Assembly: GCF_000220395.1 (NCBI RefSeq)
Contig: NW_004085918.1
Location: forward strand, 1-64,000
Source: Ichthyophthirius multifiliis
Taxonomy: Eukaryota; Ciliophora; Oligohymenophorea; Hymenostomatida
Direction: 5' to 3'
DNA: 64,000 bases
Shown: piece after piece, positions 27,237 through 38,980 of the stretch
Position numbering within the stretch: position 1 is the stretch's first letter
How the letters are laid out: each line of letters opens with the position of its first letter
The notes under the pieces: generated by a model
Database searches by the model: none
Seen by the model: the letters and a program-made list of their open reading frames with translations, nothing else
What the model was told of the DNA's origin: nothing
Program-made: the position numbers and the translations under genes

Positions 27237-30222
27237 ATGAATTAATCATCTTAAAGATAAAAAAGAAACGAAATAACAAATTTACCCTAATTAAACTAAC
27301 TTTAAATATATAAAACTCCTTTATCACCATCTGTACATATAAACGAAACAGAAGTTCCCAAAGCATAAATACTTCCCTCAACAAATGTAACAGAAATTTA
27401 CTATATAAATTAAAAAATAAGAGACTTAGAAACCACTATAATTGATATAAAAAATTAATTAGAGAGAAAAATAATTAAAATATATGATTAATAACCTCAA
27501 AAATATACCCAAAGTTTAAAAAAAATAGAAGATACTGAACTTTATTAACAAAAAGAATAAAAATAATTAAATTCAATAATCTAAGATTAATAATCAATTA
27601 TAAAGGAGGTTTTTAGAAAACAATAAGAAGAAACAAATTTACAATAAGTTGAATTATATAATAAATTCCATGAAGTATAAACCGAGAATATGCGTTTAAA
27701 ATAATAAGTTATAGCAATACAAAACCAAATATAGGTACAAAATGATAAATAGTATATCGAAAATAATTAAAGAAAGGTCATAGAGCCATTGAAAATAGAA
27801 AATAGGTAATAAAACTAAGGATAAATAAATGAAATAGTAAAAAATATGCAATTTATACAATAAAAAATAGTAGAAATAGAAAAAGATTGGCTTTAAAAAT
27901 TACAAAAAACACGTGAAAATATTCTTGAGGAAAGTCGAAGTCATAAAAATTAAATAAAATAACTCGAAGATGTAAAGTTAGATAAATTTATATAAGAAAA
28001 TGAATACTTGAAGTAATTTATTAATTAGTTAGAAAGAAAGTGGGAAAGTGAAGTTTAAAATAGGATAAATTAAGAAAATGAAATTAGAATTTTTCTAGAA
28101 TAATAAATGATTTTATTAAAAGAAGAAATCCATAATGAATAAAAAAACATCCTTTTTGGAGAAAACGAAGTCCTTAAAAATACTTAATTTAGCTTTTAAG
28201 CAATAAAAGATATACAGAAATTTAATAAAGAAGAATTAGAAGCTAATTTAGCTCAGACAACTACTCTTTTTGTATAAAATATAAAAAACCTTTAAAATTA
28301 AATGGACAATATCAACTAAGAAGTGATTAATTAACAAAATAACGTTATTTCTTTATAATAGGAAATGCATGAAAATATAAATGATATAAAAGTTAATTTC
28401 TAAAATCATGAAGAGGTCGTTAAGAATGCTTAATTAGAATAATTTTAGAAAATGGGTTTATGGTAAAATTAAAAGGAAGAAAAGATATAAAAATTGGAAT
28501 TAAATTTGGCTGAGAGTGTAAAAATTTAATAGGAGAAAATCGATATCTAAATTTTGAATATTGAAAAGAAAAATTTCGACATTTTTTAGGAATTTTCAAA
28601 TGCTTTAAAAGCACTTAAATATGAATTAAATAAAGAAAAAAAAGACTCCGTTGAAAAATAAAAATAAAATAAAGAAGAATTCTTTCATTTGTAAAAATTA
28701 AATGAGAGTTTACTAAAAAATATACAAGAACATGTAAAAAAAGTACACGAAAATATAGAACTTTAACTAGGCGAATAAAAAGAAAAATTAGAAGAAAAAA
28801 TATAATAAGGAAACATAAAACTTGAACGTATTTCGAAATAATAGGATGATATTTTCTTCGAAAAGGCTAAAAATTTCGTAAAGGAAAATATTTAGGAATT
28901 ATCGGAAAAAACTATATAAAAAATAAATTAAGATAATTAAAAAGAAAGGGATTTTTGTGAAAAGTAAATCAAAAGATTGGAAAATAATAATGAGATTACA
29001 GACAAAAAAACGTAAGAAAAATTAGATAAATTAGAATGGGATCTTAATGAAAATCTAAGAAAAATAAAAATATATTTAAATGAAAAAATTGATAAAGAAA
29101 GTTAAAAAATCCTAAACTAATAAAATTAGTTTATTAATGAAAATACTTAAAAATATTAATTTTTTAATTAGTCATTAAATAATTTAGAAAAAAATCTTTC
29201 TGATGATTTAAAAAATTAAATTTAATTTTTTTCATAAAAATATCAATTTTTAGCAAATTAACAAGATAAATATTCATAAAAAAATCTTTAAAGTAAGTAA
29301 GAAAACCTTGAAAATGAAATTTAAAAATTAAAAGAAGATTTAAAAAACTTAAATATTCAAAATTAAAAATTGTTTGAAAAAGTGAATGAAAATTTGCTTA
29401 AAGATAATAATATTTAACTTCAAAAATAAAATGAAATAGATACTTAAGAAAATACAATCAAAAATATGCTTATGTAAACCCTTTAATAAAAGATTGAAGC
29501 GTAAAATATGCTTATTAAATCTCTTATTTTAAATGAATAAAATGAAAGGACCAAAAGCATAGAAGATTTATAAATTTTACTAAATGAAAGTTTAGAAAGC
29601 AATAAAAAATATTTAAATCAATAAATAAAAACTTTAATAGAGGAATAAAATTATAAATACATAAAATATGTTGAGGAAAATGATTTTAAATATAATACTT
29701 AATAAGATTTCTTTTTAAAAGAAATTAATTAATTAAAAGAAAATTTTAATAATCTGGATAGCACATATAAAACTGAACTTTATTTAAAAGATTAATACGA
29801 TAAATTAAAAATTGAAGAAACATAAAAATCTATTGAAAATTTATAAGTTTATGTATAAAATGAAATTCAAAATTCCTAAAAGGAATTAGCTAAAAGTATT
29901 GAAAAAAATATTTTGGATGAAATTAATAGAAAAATACTAAATGACTCTAACTTTAAGCATAATAATGAAAGTAGTTTCTAAACTAAAGCTGAAGAATTTG
30001 AATCTAAATTAGATTAGATAGAAAAAAAAGTAGAAAAGCTTGACATTATTTAAAAAAGGTTTAAGAAATTTAATAAAAGATAAATTAAAGTTGAATTTTT
30101 TGTTTATTTACTTTTTTTAGAATACAAATGGAATAATATATGGGAATATTCTCTATTTTTAAATAGATATAAATTTTTATATTAATATCATTTTTATTTA
30201 AATAAAAATTAATATATTATGA
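27237..30222 (+). CDS. Large coiled-coil protein
   Basis: Exon 1 (27237-30089) is an uninterrupted 951-codon frame; a 31-nt GT...AG intron (30090-30120) then leads to a short last exon ending at TGA 30220-30222 (984 residues). After a Ser/Pro-containing head of about 55 residues, almost the whole protein is Lys, Glu, Gln, Asn and Leu with heptad spacing: a very long coiled coil. No motor, kinase or membrane motif is visible. Such proteins in ciliates are typically cytoskeletal, basal-body or cortical, but that is inference. If the short intron is not used, the frame stays open further, so the last 30 or so residues are uncertain. Confidence 0.8.
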
Positions 30223-30389
30223 TATAAATAGGAATTATTTATTTTGTTATTATTTTTAATTATGTAAATTAATTTTTTTTAAGATTATTAATAATATTGA
30301 TTTTTTTTTTTATAAGTAATAAAATTTAAACTTTTATTATTTATTTTTTTAAATCCTATAATTATTGAATATCGAATAATAAACATTAA

Positions 30390-30834
30390 AAATTAATTCC
30401 TTAAAATATTGAAGAAACCAATATAAAATAAAATCATTTAACATTTAATTTTAATATATAATAAAAAAATATAAAATTAAGAAAATTAAATTAGTAAATA
30501 ATTCATTTTAATGGAATAATAGATGCAATTATTAATGTATTATTTTAATATTTATTATTGCTATAATCAAAAGATAATTTTTTTTTTATTTTTATTCATA
30601 TTAACGATAATTTTTTTATCTATATTTTATAAACTATTAGATTTTTGAGATATTGAAAAATTTAATAATTTTTGCGTATTGAAATCTAAAAATTTTTTAC
30701 ATTTATATTTTAAATATATTTTCTAAATGACTTGAAGTTAAAGAAATGTTATTTATATCAATAAAAAGAAATTTATTATCTTCAAATTTGAAGTAATAAA
30801 TAAAATAGGCATAATTTTCTATTATTGACTACAT
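30390..30834 (-). CDS. Possible small hypothetical gene (3' end unresolved)
   Basis: From ATG at 30834 the minus strand reads a protein whose first 45 residues are complex and aromatic-rich (for example YFKFEDNKFLFIDIN) with G+C above background. It then becomes Lys/Gln/Ile-rich and drifts into A/T DNA without a clear TGA. The 3' boundary given is where coding character fades. No family is recognised. Confidence 0.3.
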
Positions 30835-31923
30835 AAAATAGAAAAATAAACAAATTAAATATAAAAAGTATTTTTAATAATATTAAAACATAAAAGATAT
30901 ATATATTAATTATATATTTAAAATAAAATATAATATTTAATTATCAAAATAAGACAATAAATTTTAATTTAAATAATTTGGTTTATAATAATTCTTAAAA
31001 AGAAATATTTCAAATATATTGAAAAAATTATATTTATTTTTATTTTAATATTCACGAATGTTTTTATATAATTTTATTTGCCTTTATATTGATATTAAAT
31101 AAGAATATAAACATTGAAATCAAATAATTAAATGATTTAAATTTAATTATGGTTAATTTAATTAAATAATTAATTCAACTTGCTTTTATCTATTTTAATT
31201 ATATATTATTAGTTAATAAGCAAAAACTTATTTAATATATGTAATTATAAGTAAATTTAAAAAAAAAAAATTTCCTATAAAGTATGATTTATAAAATATA
31301 TATTTGTAATATTCATCTATGCTTGCCTAACATGTAAATCTGAGAAATATATTTTTAAATAAAAAAAAAAATTATAGGATTTTTATATTTTAAGTTTTAT
31401 ATTAAATTTCTTATTTTTGACAAATAAAATAAATAATAATGTTTATTTCCTTTATTTCTTTGTTTTTCATTTTTTCTTTTTTTTATTACTTTTTTTTTTT
31501 AAATTAATTTGATTTGAGAGTATTTATTTCATTTAACTTATAAAAATATGTTATTATTAAAAAAATAGATTTTTATCAAAATCAATTATTAAAAAAATAA
31601 AATGTTATAATTAATTAATTAATTATCATTTTTCAAGTTATAAGAATCTAAAGCGATTTATTTTGTTTATATAATAATAATTTTTATATAATTATTATGT
31701 GCTAAATATATATATAATATTTTAATATAGTTTTTTATAAAAAACTTATAGAATTATATATATTATAAATTTAATGAAATTTAAATATAATTTAAGGTAA
31801 AATGCAATTTAAATTATACATAAGTTTTAATAATTTAAATACTTGCTTATAAATTATATTTTAAATCAAAAACATAAACATAAAATATTATAATAATAAA
31901 AAAATAAATAATAAAGTTCATAT
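30835..31923. other. A/T spacer before the metalloprotease gene
   Basis: No supported coding frame. A short G+C-richer patch at about 31310-31350 is flanked by a 7-base inverted repeat (CCTATAA near 31273, complement near 31372); it might be a small RNA but has no convincing family features. Confidence 0.4.
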
Positions 31924-34509
31924 ATGTTTAGATTATTAATATTTTTAACTTAAATTCTTTTGATTTTGTCACATTAATGCTAACATCAGAAATAAGATTA
32001 TTCTAAAATAATAGTTAGCTAATAAAAAATAAAAAGTAATAATAATTTCAGAAGCCTTTAATAATAACAATAAATTGGGCCTTTAAGAGTGACATTTAAC
32101 ACAAAATTCTTATTATAAACTTTTGACTAATCATTTATATAATAAATAGAAAAGATTTTGTTGGTAGTTAAAAGATATTTTTCTGAATTATTAAAAGTTA
32201 AACAACTAACTACAAATATATTTTATATGAATTAATGTGCAGGAGTAATTATAGATGAATAAGATGAATCAAGAAAATATGGAACCCCTAATAGTGATTT
32301 ACATATAATAGTTGTAGCATCAGATTAATCAAACTCGTTTTATGCGAGTGCCACTGTTTGTCAAATGCTTCCTCGTCCTTCACATGGTAAAATAGATCTA
32401 AATAAATAAAATTTTAATGGAATAAATTTTAATGAAGGAAAGTTCAATAGATATACATAACTTATTATTCATGAAGTAATTCACTTATTGGGCTTTTCTG
32501 ATAATATATATCCTTACTTCATAAACAAAGCTACTGGCAAATACTACTCCTTACAAGAAATCTTAATAACTAAATAAGTAAGAGGATTATCTACCTAATT
32601 TATAAAAACACCTAAAGTATTAAAAGCAGTAAAAGAACTTTATGCATGTGAAGATGCTGAAGGAATGAAATTAGAAAATTAAGGAACTTCAAGTAGTGTA
32701 GGCTCTCATTGGGAAAAGGCTATAGCTTCAAACGAGATTATGGGACCTTCTTTAGTTTAAGGAATCGCTTATATTACAAAAACAACTATTGCTCTTTTAG
32801 ATGACAGTGGATTTTATGAAAGTGTTAATTATGATATGGCTAAAATAAATGCAGGATATGATTTAGGATGTGACTTCTTTTATTTAGCTTGCAAAAGTTA
32901 AACTTAAAAATATGATGTTTTTTGTAGTGGTTATGATTCTTGTGATGATTTTAATACAGGATATTCAACTTGTATTTCCTCTTAATATAGTGATGGTTGT
33001 AATATTTATTAAACAATATCAAAATCCTAATGCAATAACCCTAATAATTCTCATCCTTTGTAAGATTAATATTCTGGAGAAGTATATTCTAAATAATCTA
33101 GATGTTTCAAAAGTAATATAAATATAAAAACTGGAGGTTAAAGTTTATATTTTAGCATACGTTGTTACAAACAAAAATGTAATTCTGACGGAACATTAAC
33201 TATTTTTATTGGAAATAATTAAATTAAATGTACTTCTGATGGTTAAGTTATTAATTCTCCTACTTAAGATGGAACTGGAACGTTGAATTGTCCTTAAAAT
33301 ATAAAAAGATTTTGTGAAAGAGAAAATACTTGTTATAATAATTGTAATGGAAATGGATTTTGTGTTAATAATAAATGCTTTTGTTAGCCAGGATATACAG
33401 GAGATAGTTGTATCTGCTAAACAGGATATATATAAGATTAAGATGATAATTGTATAATTGCTACTTAAAAATCCAATATATAATGTACTTAAAATTGCAA
33501 ATTTTGTGATTCTGATAAATGTTTGAAATGCGAAGATGGTCTTATTCTATCTTTTGATAAATAAGAATGTATAAATTAATGTCCTTCTGGGTTCTTTATT
33601 GATTTTATTCTTTATTAGTGTCAAAAATGTAGCTAATCTTGCTTAGAATGTATAGGCTCATTATTAAATTAATGTACTTCTTGTCCTTTAAATTCTTAAT
33701 TATAGAATGGTTAATGTGTTTGTAATGATACATTTTATTTTGATGGAGTTTCTTGTAAAGCCTGTCCTCTTAATTGCATATATTGTAATTAAAATGAATG
33801 CATTTTATGTAATTAAAACTTCCCTTATTTGAAAGATAATTTATGTGAAAAAGAATGCAACTCTTTAAAATAAGCTATAGTTATTTATTATAATTAATAG
33901 TATCACTATTCTAATTAATGTTTAAAATGTTTGTAAAATAATTGTGATGAATGTGATTCAACTTAATGCTTAAAATGCTAACCCAATTATATTTTCTATT
34001 AAGGATAATGTTTTTTAAAATAAATATGTTCTGAACAAAATTGCATTATATGTGGAGCAAATAATACTTGTAATTTTTGCAATTAAAGTTTTTCTTTAGT
34101 AAATGGCTTATGTGTTAAAACATGTATTAATGAAAATTGTATTGAATGTAGTTATTTAGAATAATGTCTTAAGTGTTCTTCTGGCTTTATTTTATATTAA
34201 AATGAGTGTCTTGCTAGTTGTCCATCCGGAACTTAAAATTCAAACGGAAATTGTGTTTAAAAAGCTTGTGAAATATTTAATTGCTTAGAATGTTTAAACA
34301 ATTAATGTAAAAAATGTATAAGTGGATTTAGTGCTAAAAAAGGAAAATGTATAAGATCATGCCCTAATGGTACTATTTAAGTAGAAAATACTTGTATAAG
34401 ATATTGTGTAGTTCCAAACTGTTTTAATTGTGTTAATGATGATAATAATACTTGCTCAAAATGTAATGAAGGATTTACATAAATAAATGGATTATGTATA
34501 AAAGTTTGA
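31924..34509 (+). CDS. Leishmanolysin-like M8 metalloprotease with cysteine-rich tail
   Basis: Intronless, 861 residues. The start gives a signal peptide of about 18 residues (FRLLIFL...LILSH) followed by Cys. The protease domain has the zinc motif HEVIH at 183-187, a third His at 262 (SHWEKA) and the Met-turn NEIMGP with Met273: the metzincin/M8 pattern, with a 75-residue spacing close to that of leishmanolysin. The catalytic Glu and all three His are present, so it should be active. From about residue 460 to the end come an EGF-like stretch and then many CxxC repeats of furin/growth-factor-receptor type (for example CPSGFF, CLKCSSGF). No C-terminal transmembrane helix or GPI signal is evident, suggesting secretion or attachment through the repeats. 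Ciliates carry large families of such genes. Confidence 0.92.
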
Positions 34510-34842
34510 TTTATTTATTTATTAAAAAAAATATATATATATATAAATTTTATATATTATGATCTATAATATCTTTATTTTTTTAATACATAATTAAGTT
34601 AAAATTTTAATATATATTATAAATTATTTATATTTTTAATATTATTTTTTATATTTGGATATTATTAATATTATTTTTTTCTAATAATATATTATATATT
34701 ATTAAAAAAGTTAATAAAAATATTTTATTATATTTATATATAAATCATTATTTAATTGTTTTTATTATTCTTTATTTACTTAATAATAACTTTTTAATAT
34801 AATTTTTATATAATATTTTATAAAAATTAGCTTTTATTAATA
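34510..34842. other. A/T spacer between convergent genes
   Basis: Both flanking genes end here; nothing else is recognised. Confidence 0.6.
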
Positions 34843-35460
34843 TCAATTTTTAGCATGTTCAGTTTCCCAATATTCTTTTAATTTAGAACTGTTATGATCA
34901 GGAACCATAGATTTTTATCCAGGTTTCCATTTAGCAGGGCATACTTCACCGTTTTCATCAACATATTAGAATGCTTAAACAAGTCTAATTAATTCATCGA
35001 TATTTCTTCCAACAGGTAAATCATTGATTGAAACATGTCTAATAATTCCCTTTGTATCTATTATAAAAGTACCTCTATAAGCAGCTCCTTTATTAGGTCC
35101 ATCTTAAATAAGCACTCCGTAATCACTGCATACTTATTTAGAAACATCAGCTATTAAAGGAATATTCATGTTTCCTAAACCTCCTTCTTTTCTTGGTTTT
35201 TTGCACCATTCAGCATGTACAAAATGTGAGTCAATGGAGCATCCTATCACCTCGCAGTTCATTTTTCTAAATACTTCAGCGGATTCAGAAAAGTTAATGA
35301 TTTCTGTTGGGCATACAAATGTGAAATCGAAAGGATAAAAAAATAATACAACATATTTTCCTTCATATTATTTTAAAGTTACGGTTTTAATTCCGTTATC
35401 CCATGCAGGAGATTCGAATTGTGGAGCAGGTTGTCCTACAAAAGCTTTATTTGTACTCAT
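34843..35460 (-). CDS. Typical 2-Cys peroxiredoxin
   Basis: Single exon, 205 residues, from ATG 35460 to TGA 34843-34845. It reduces hydrogen peroxide and organic peroxides using thioredoxin. The peroxidatic cysteine lies in [11 protein letters not shown] and the resolving cysteine in [11 protein letters not shown]. The motif GGLG, a mark of eukaryotic peroxiredoxins that are easily over-oxidised, is present; the partner C-terminal YF motif appears as YW (KEYWETEH). Length and motifs match the Prx1/2 group. No organelle targeting signal is visible, so it is probably cytosolic. G+C is well above the spacers. Confidence 0.96.
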
Positions 35461-36399
35461 TTTTTTTATATTATTTTATATTTAAATTAAAAAAGATATT
35501 TTTTTCCTTTTTATTTTTAAATTTTTTTCCTTTTTAATAAAATGTGTATATATGTTTTTATTTTAGCAATTCTTTTATTACTTAGAGTATTAATTTATTT
35601 TCTTTTTTTAATCAGTCTATTTATTTTATTTTTTATATTTTAATTATATAATTTTTAAAGAAAAAAGAAAATATTAAGAATCTTAATTATTATTAATTTT
35701 AGTTTAAATATAAAAAAATAATTAAAAAAGATTTTATTGTTAAAATTATATCTTATTTTTTTTACTTTATGTTTTATTCAATTACAAATTATTTATTTTA
35801 ATTTTTGTAATACTAATTTAATATTTAAAAGGTTTAAATATTTTAACTTTTAAATACGTTTTAATCTTTATTATCTAAAAGATTGTTATTCATATGTATA
35901 TTACCTAATTCTTTTAAATATTTTTTTCTATATCTATTTAATGTTGTTTTTTTATATAAGATGTATTATATCAAATGTAACTAATATAGTAAAAACAAAT
36001 AATATTTTTTTTTCTAATAATATAGCCTGTAGTAGTGAATTATTTCATTACAAGATTTTAAATTTGTTAAGAAAAATGAACTCAAGTAATATTCTTAAAT
36101 TTTTATATGTGAAAATGATAGAAAATAAAATTAATTATTTTATAATTTGTATAAATTTAAAATTATATTAATAAAGATATTTTAATTTTAAATCTTATTT
36201 GAAAAAATTATAAAGCTTTATAGATTTCTCGTTTTCAATAATATTTTTTTCTTAAAGGATTTCTATAATTATTTTCCAAAACTTCAATCTTTACTTTTAT
36301 TTTCTGTATAAAACTTTTTTTAGGTTTCTTTTTGTGCATTTTACGTAATTTTAACTATTTTTGCCTTTTAAAATTTTCATAAATAAAAAATCAAAAGCA
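35461..36399. other. A/T spacer with a possible short basic ORF
   Basis: Upstream of the peroxiredoxin start the DNA is A/T-rich. A 34-codon minus-strand frame at 36235-36339 encodes a very basic peptide (MHKKKPKKS at its start), in a patch slightly richer in G+C. It may be part of a small gene, but no flanking exon could be joined with confidence. Confidence 0.35.
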
Positions 36400-37023
36400 A
36401 TGTTAAAATAGTCAGAATTGAAGCTTTAAGTTTATAAAGAATTTGAGAATGTTGAATTATTTAATTCTAAAAATAAAATAATGTAAAATTTTAATAATTG
36501 TGAATTAAAAAATAAAATAAGTAAAATCATATCAAATAAATATGTCATACTAGAATTTTTTAATAAATATAAAAATTATTCTAAATAAAATAGGAATATA
36601 TAAAATAATCAAAATATTATGCAAATTTAATAAAAAGCTAAATGCTATATTAAAATAAAGCATGATTTTAATAAACTAAAAAATTCCTTAAAATTTTATA
36701 TTTCAAAATCCTAAAATAAGTAATAAAATAACTACCCATTTTTTCATAATTAATTTTAAATATATGATGAATTATTCATTTTATATTCAGAAAACTAAAG
36801 CCTATATATATTTCTAATATAAAATACCGATAATAAACATTAATTAACACTAATAAACTCGAACTTTAACCATCATAATATTACTAAATATATGCGAACT
36901 TGCTAACTTGCTATTACTTTGTAATAATTGTAAAAATTACAAAATCTTCTTGATTATTTACAATAATATGTTCGGAACTTGATATGGTCTAAACCTTAGC
37001 TTTATTTTTAATCTTTATTATGA
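36400..37023 (+). CDS. Hypothetical protein, 207 residues
   Basis: A single frame from ATG 36400 to TGA 37021-37023. The first half is Lys/Asn-rich; the second half is more complex, with segments such as YPFFHNQF, YDELFILYSEN, HHNITKYMRTC and a helical Leu/Gln stretch before RNLIWSKP. G+C rises in this second half, which supports real coding. No family is recognised and no membrane helix is seen. The next gene on the same strand starts 858 bases downstream. Confidence 0.5.
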
Positions 37024-37306
37024 AAAAATAATTAAGCTTTTTTTAAATTTTGCGTTCAATAAAATGCAAAATTTCAATATTGCGTAATTTTTTACAATCA
37101 AAATAAATTTTGTTTTCTTTAACATATTTATTATTATTTATTTATATTATATTTTTAATATTTTTTATTTTAAATGTCAATTATGGCATTAGAATATATA
37201 CTTGTATAATCAACATAATTTTTGTTTACATATTATTGCTGTATGGATAATTTTATTTATCAAAATAAAACTAAAAAAATCAATATATTGTAAATTATTT
37301 TATAAT

Positions 37307-37339
<33 letters not shown>

Positions 37340-37881
37340 AATTTTTTATATTAAAGCCTTTATATTAATTTGAAATAAAATCCAAATAAAATTTTAATGA
37401 ATTTTAATTAATAAATAATAATATAAAAAATGAAAAATAGTAATTTTAAATAAAAAAATAAAGTAAATATTTAATAAAAATAGAAAAATTGAGTACTTTT
37501 AATAAACTTTTTAAAAAAAATTTTAATAAATAAAACTTAAGTTATAAAAAATCATCAACAATTTAAGTTAATAAAAATATTTATAAAATTTTTATTATTA
37601 TAAAAAAAATTTATAATTAATATTAATTTATTATTATAATTAGATTAAGATCTAATCTCAAAATAAATCTAATTAATATTTAAAATTATATCATATTATT
37701 TTTAATATCTTATTTAATCTTAATATAAACTTAAACATTTTTTATTTTAATAAAGTTATAAATTTAATATCTGAATTAATAAAGCTAACTTTTACATATA
37801 ATAATATTTATTATGGTTTTGGATTTTAAAATTATTTAATTTTTTTATTATAATTTCAAAGAAAAACATATCTTTATATTA
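37024..37881. other. A/T spacer
   Basis: Low-complexity A/T DNA including a TA run near 37307-37326 and an imperfect palindrome around an AGATCT core near 37648. No coding frame is supported. Confidence 0.55.
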
Positions 37882-38789
37882 ATGAATCATCAAACAATAC
37901 CAAATAATATTAATTAAAAGTTATAATTTATACCATATGGAGGCTTAATATCTCCAGAAGGAAAACAAAGAGCTTCATCAACACACCATTATGAAGTATA
38001 AATAAAAAAATAACATTTATATATAAAAAATTAAAGAGGGAATAAAAATGGAGCCAATCAACAATACCATTAACATGTAAAATGCTAAATTAATGTATTC
38101 AAAATATTAATTTGAGACTTGAGATAGATGGCTTTCCAATAGAGTAAGCCTTATTAGTAGGTCATGTGTGTGATATATCATATGGAAAATCATATACAAT
38201 TTAAGGAGAATAAAATTACATGGCATTACAGATAAATGATTTAACAGATATAAGTCAAATTATATTATACTAAAATCAACAAGACGCAGATAATTTAGTA
38301 GATTATTTAAAAAGAATAGAAAATTGGAGATAAACTCCAGAAGTTTAGTTAAAAGGCGTTTATATTAAAGTATTAATTAAACCAAAGTATACTGTAATTG
38401 ATAAGAAATGGAAAAATATTTGCATAGCTATTAAAGTTGCTAAAGATATAAATGAAATTTCTTTACATAATTTAAATGTTATTAATTGTCATTTATAAAG
38501 AAAAAACGGCTTTATAAGAAAAAATAGCTTTCCTTTACATAAAAATCCACTTTATTAAGGTAGAATATATATAAAATTATATTTTAAATTAGATAATAAA
38601 TAAAAATAATTTTTTTATAAAAAAAAAGAATTATAAATTTAAATTTAATAGGAAAATAAAGTGAAAAATTTGGACAAAGAGAAAGATGAAAATTTAAAAT
38701 AATTATTAAATATTGAAAATTAAGAATATGATTTTTAAGAATTTTATAAATATTTAAACTAAAATAATGATTAGAGTGAATATAAATGA
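37882..38789 (+). CDS. RPA2: Replication protein A 32-kDa subunit (RPA2-like)
   Basis: Two exons, 37882-37995 and 38037-38789 (288 residues; 41-nt intron, phase 0). The N-terminus has Gly, Pro and Ser, as in the phosphorylated tail of RPA2. The core follows the RPA2 OB-fold plan: SQSTIPLTCKML (compare the conserved IVPCTISQLL), EIDGFPIEQALLVGHV, YMALQINDLTD, a strand pair around LKGVYIKVLIKP, and a final AIKVAKDINEISLHNLNVINCHL helix. RPA2 binds single-stranded DNA with RPA1 and RPA3 in replication and repair. Ciliates also have a telomerase-associated RPA2 paralogue (Teb2), which I cannot exclude. The Lys/Gln-rich C-terminal tail replaces the usual winged helix, which I do not recognise. Confidence 0.8.
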
Positions 38790-38980
38790 AATTTCAAAAC
38801 TTTTAAAATATAATTTATTCTTAAAAAAATAATTAATATTTTAATTAAAAAGAATATTGAAATACTAAAACAATTTTAATTAATAAATTTTATGTATTCG
38901 TTAATTTATAAAACAATTTGATTATTAATAATTATTTATATGCCCATAATTAAATATATTGTTATTTTAAATTTAATAAT

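Noticed and set aside
32912-33121. Plus-strand open frame of Ile, Val and Leu codons
   Set aside because: Wrong frame of the leishmanolysin-like gene, whose own frame is continuous and cysteine-patterned here.
35941-36171. Plus-strand open frame of 76 codons
   Set aside because: Base composition equals the surrounding spacer, and it has no recognisable domain; A/T-rich DNA yields such frames by chance.
36235-36339. Minus-strand 34-codon basic peptide
   Set aside because: Tempting because of raised G+C and a clean start and stop, but too short and without exon partners to call a gene.
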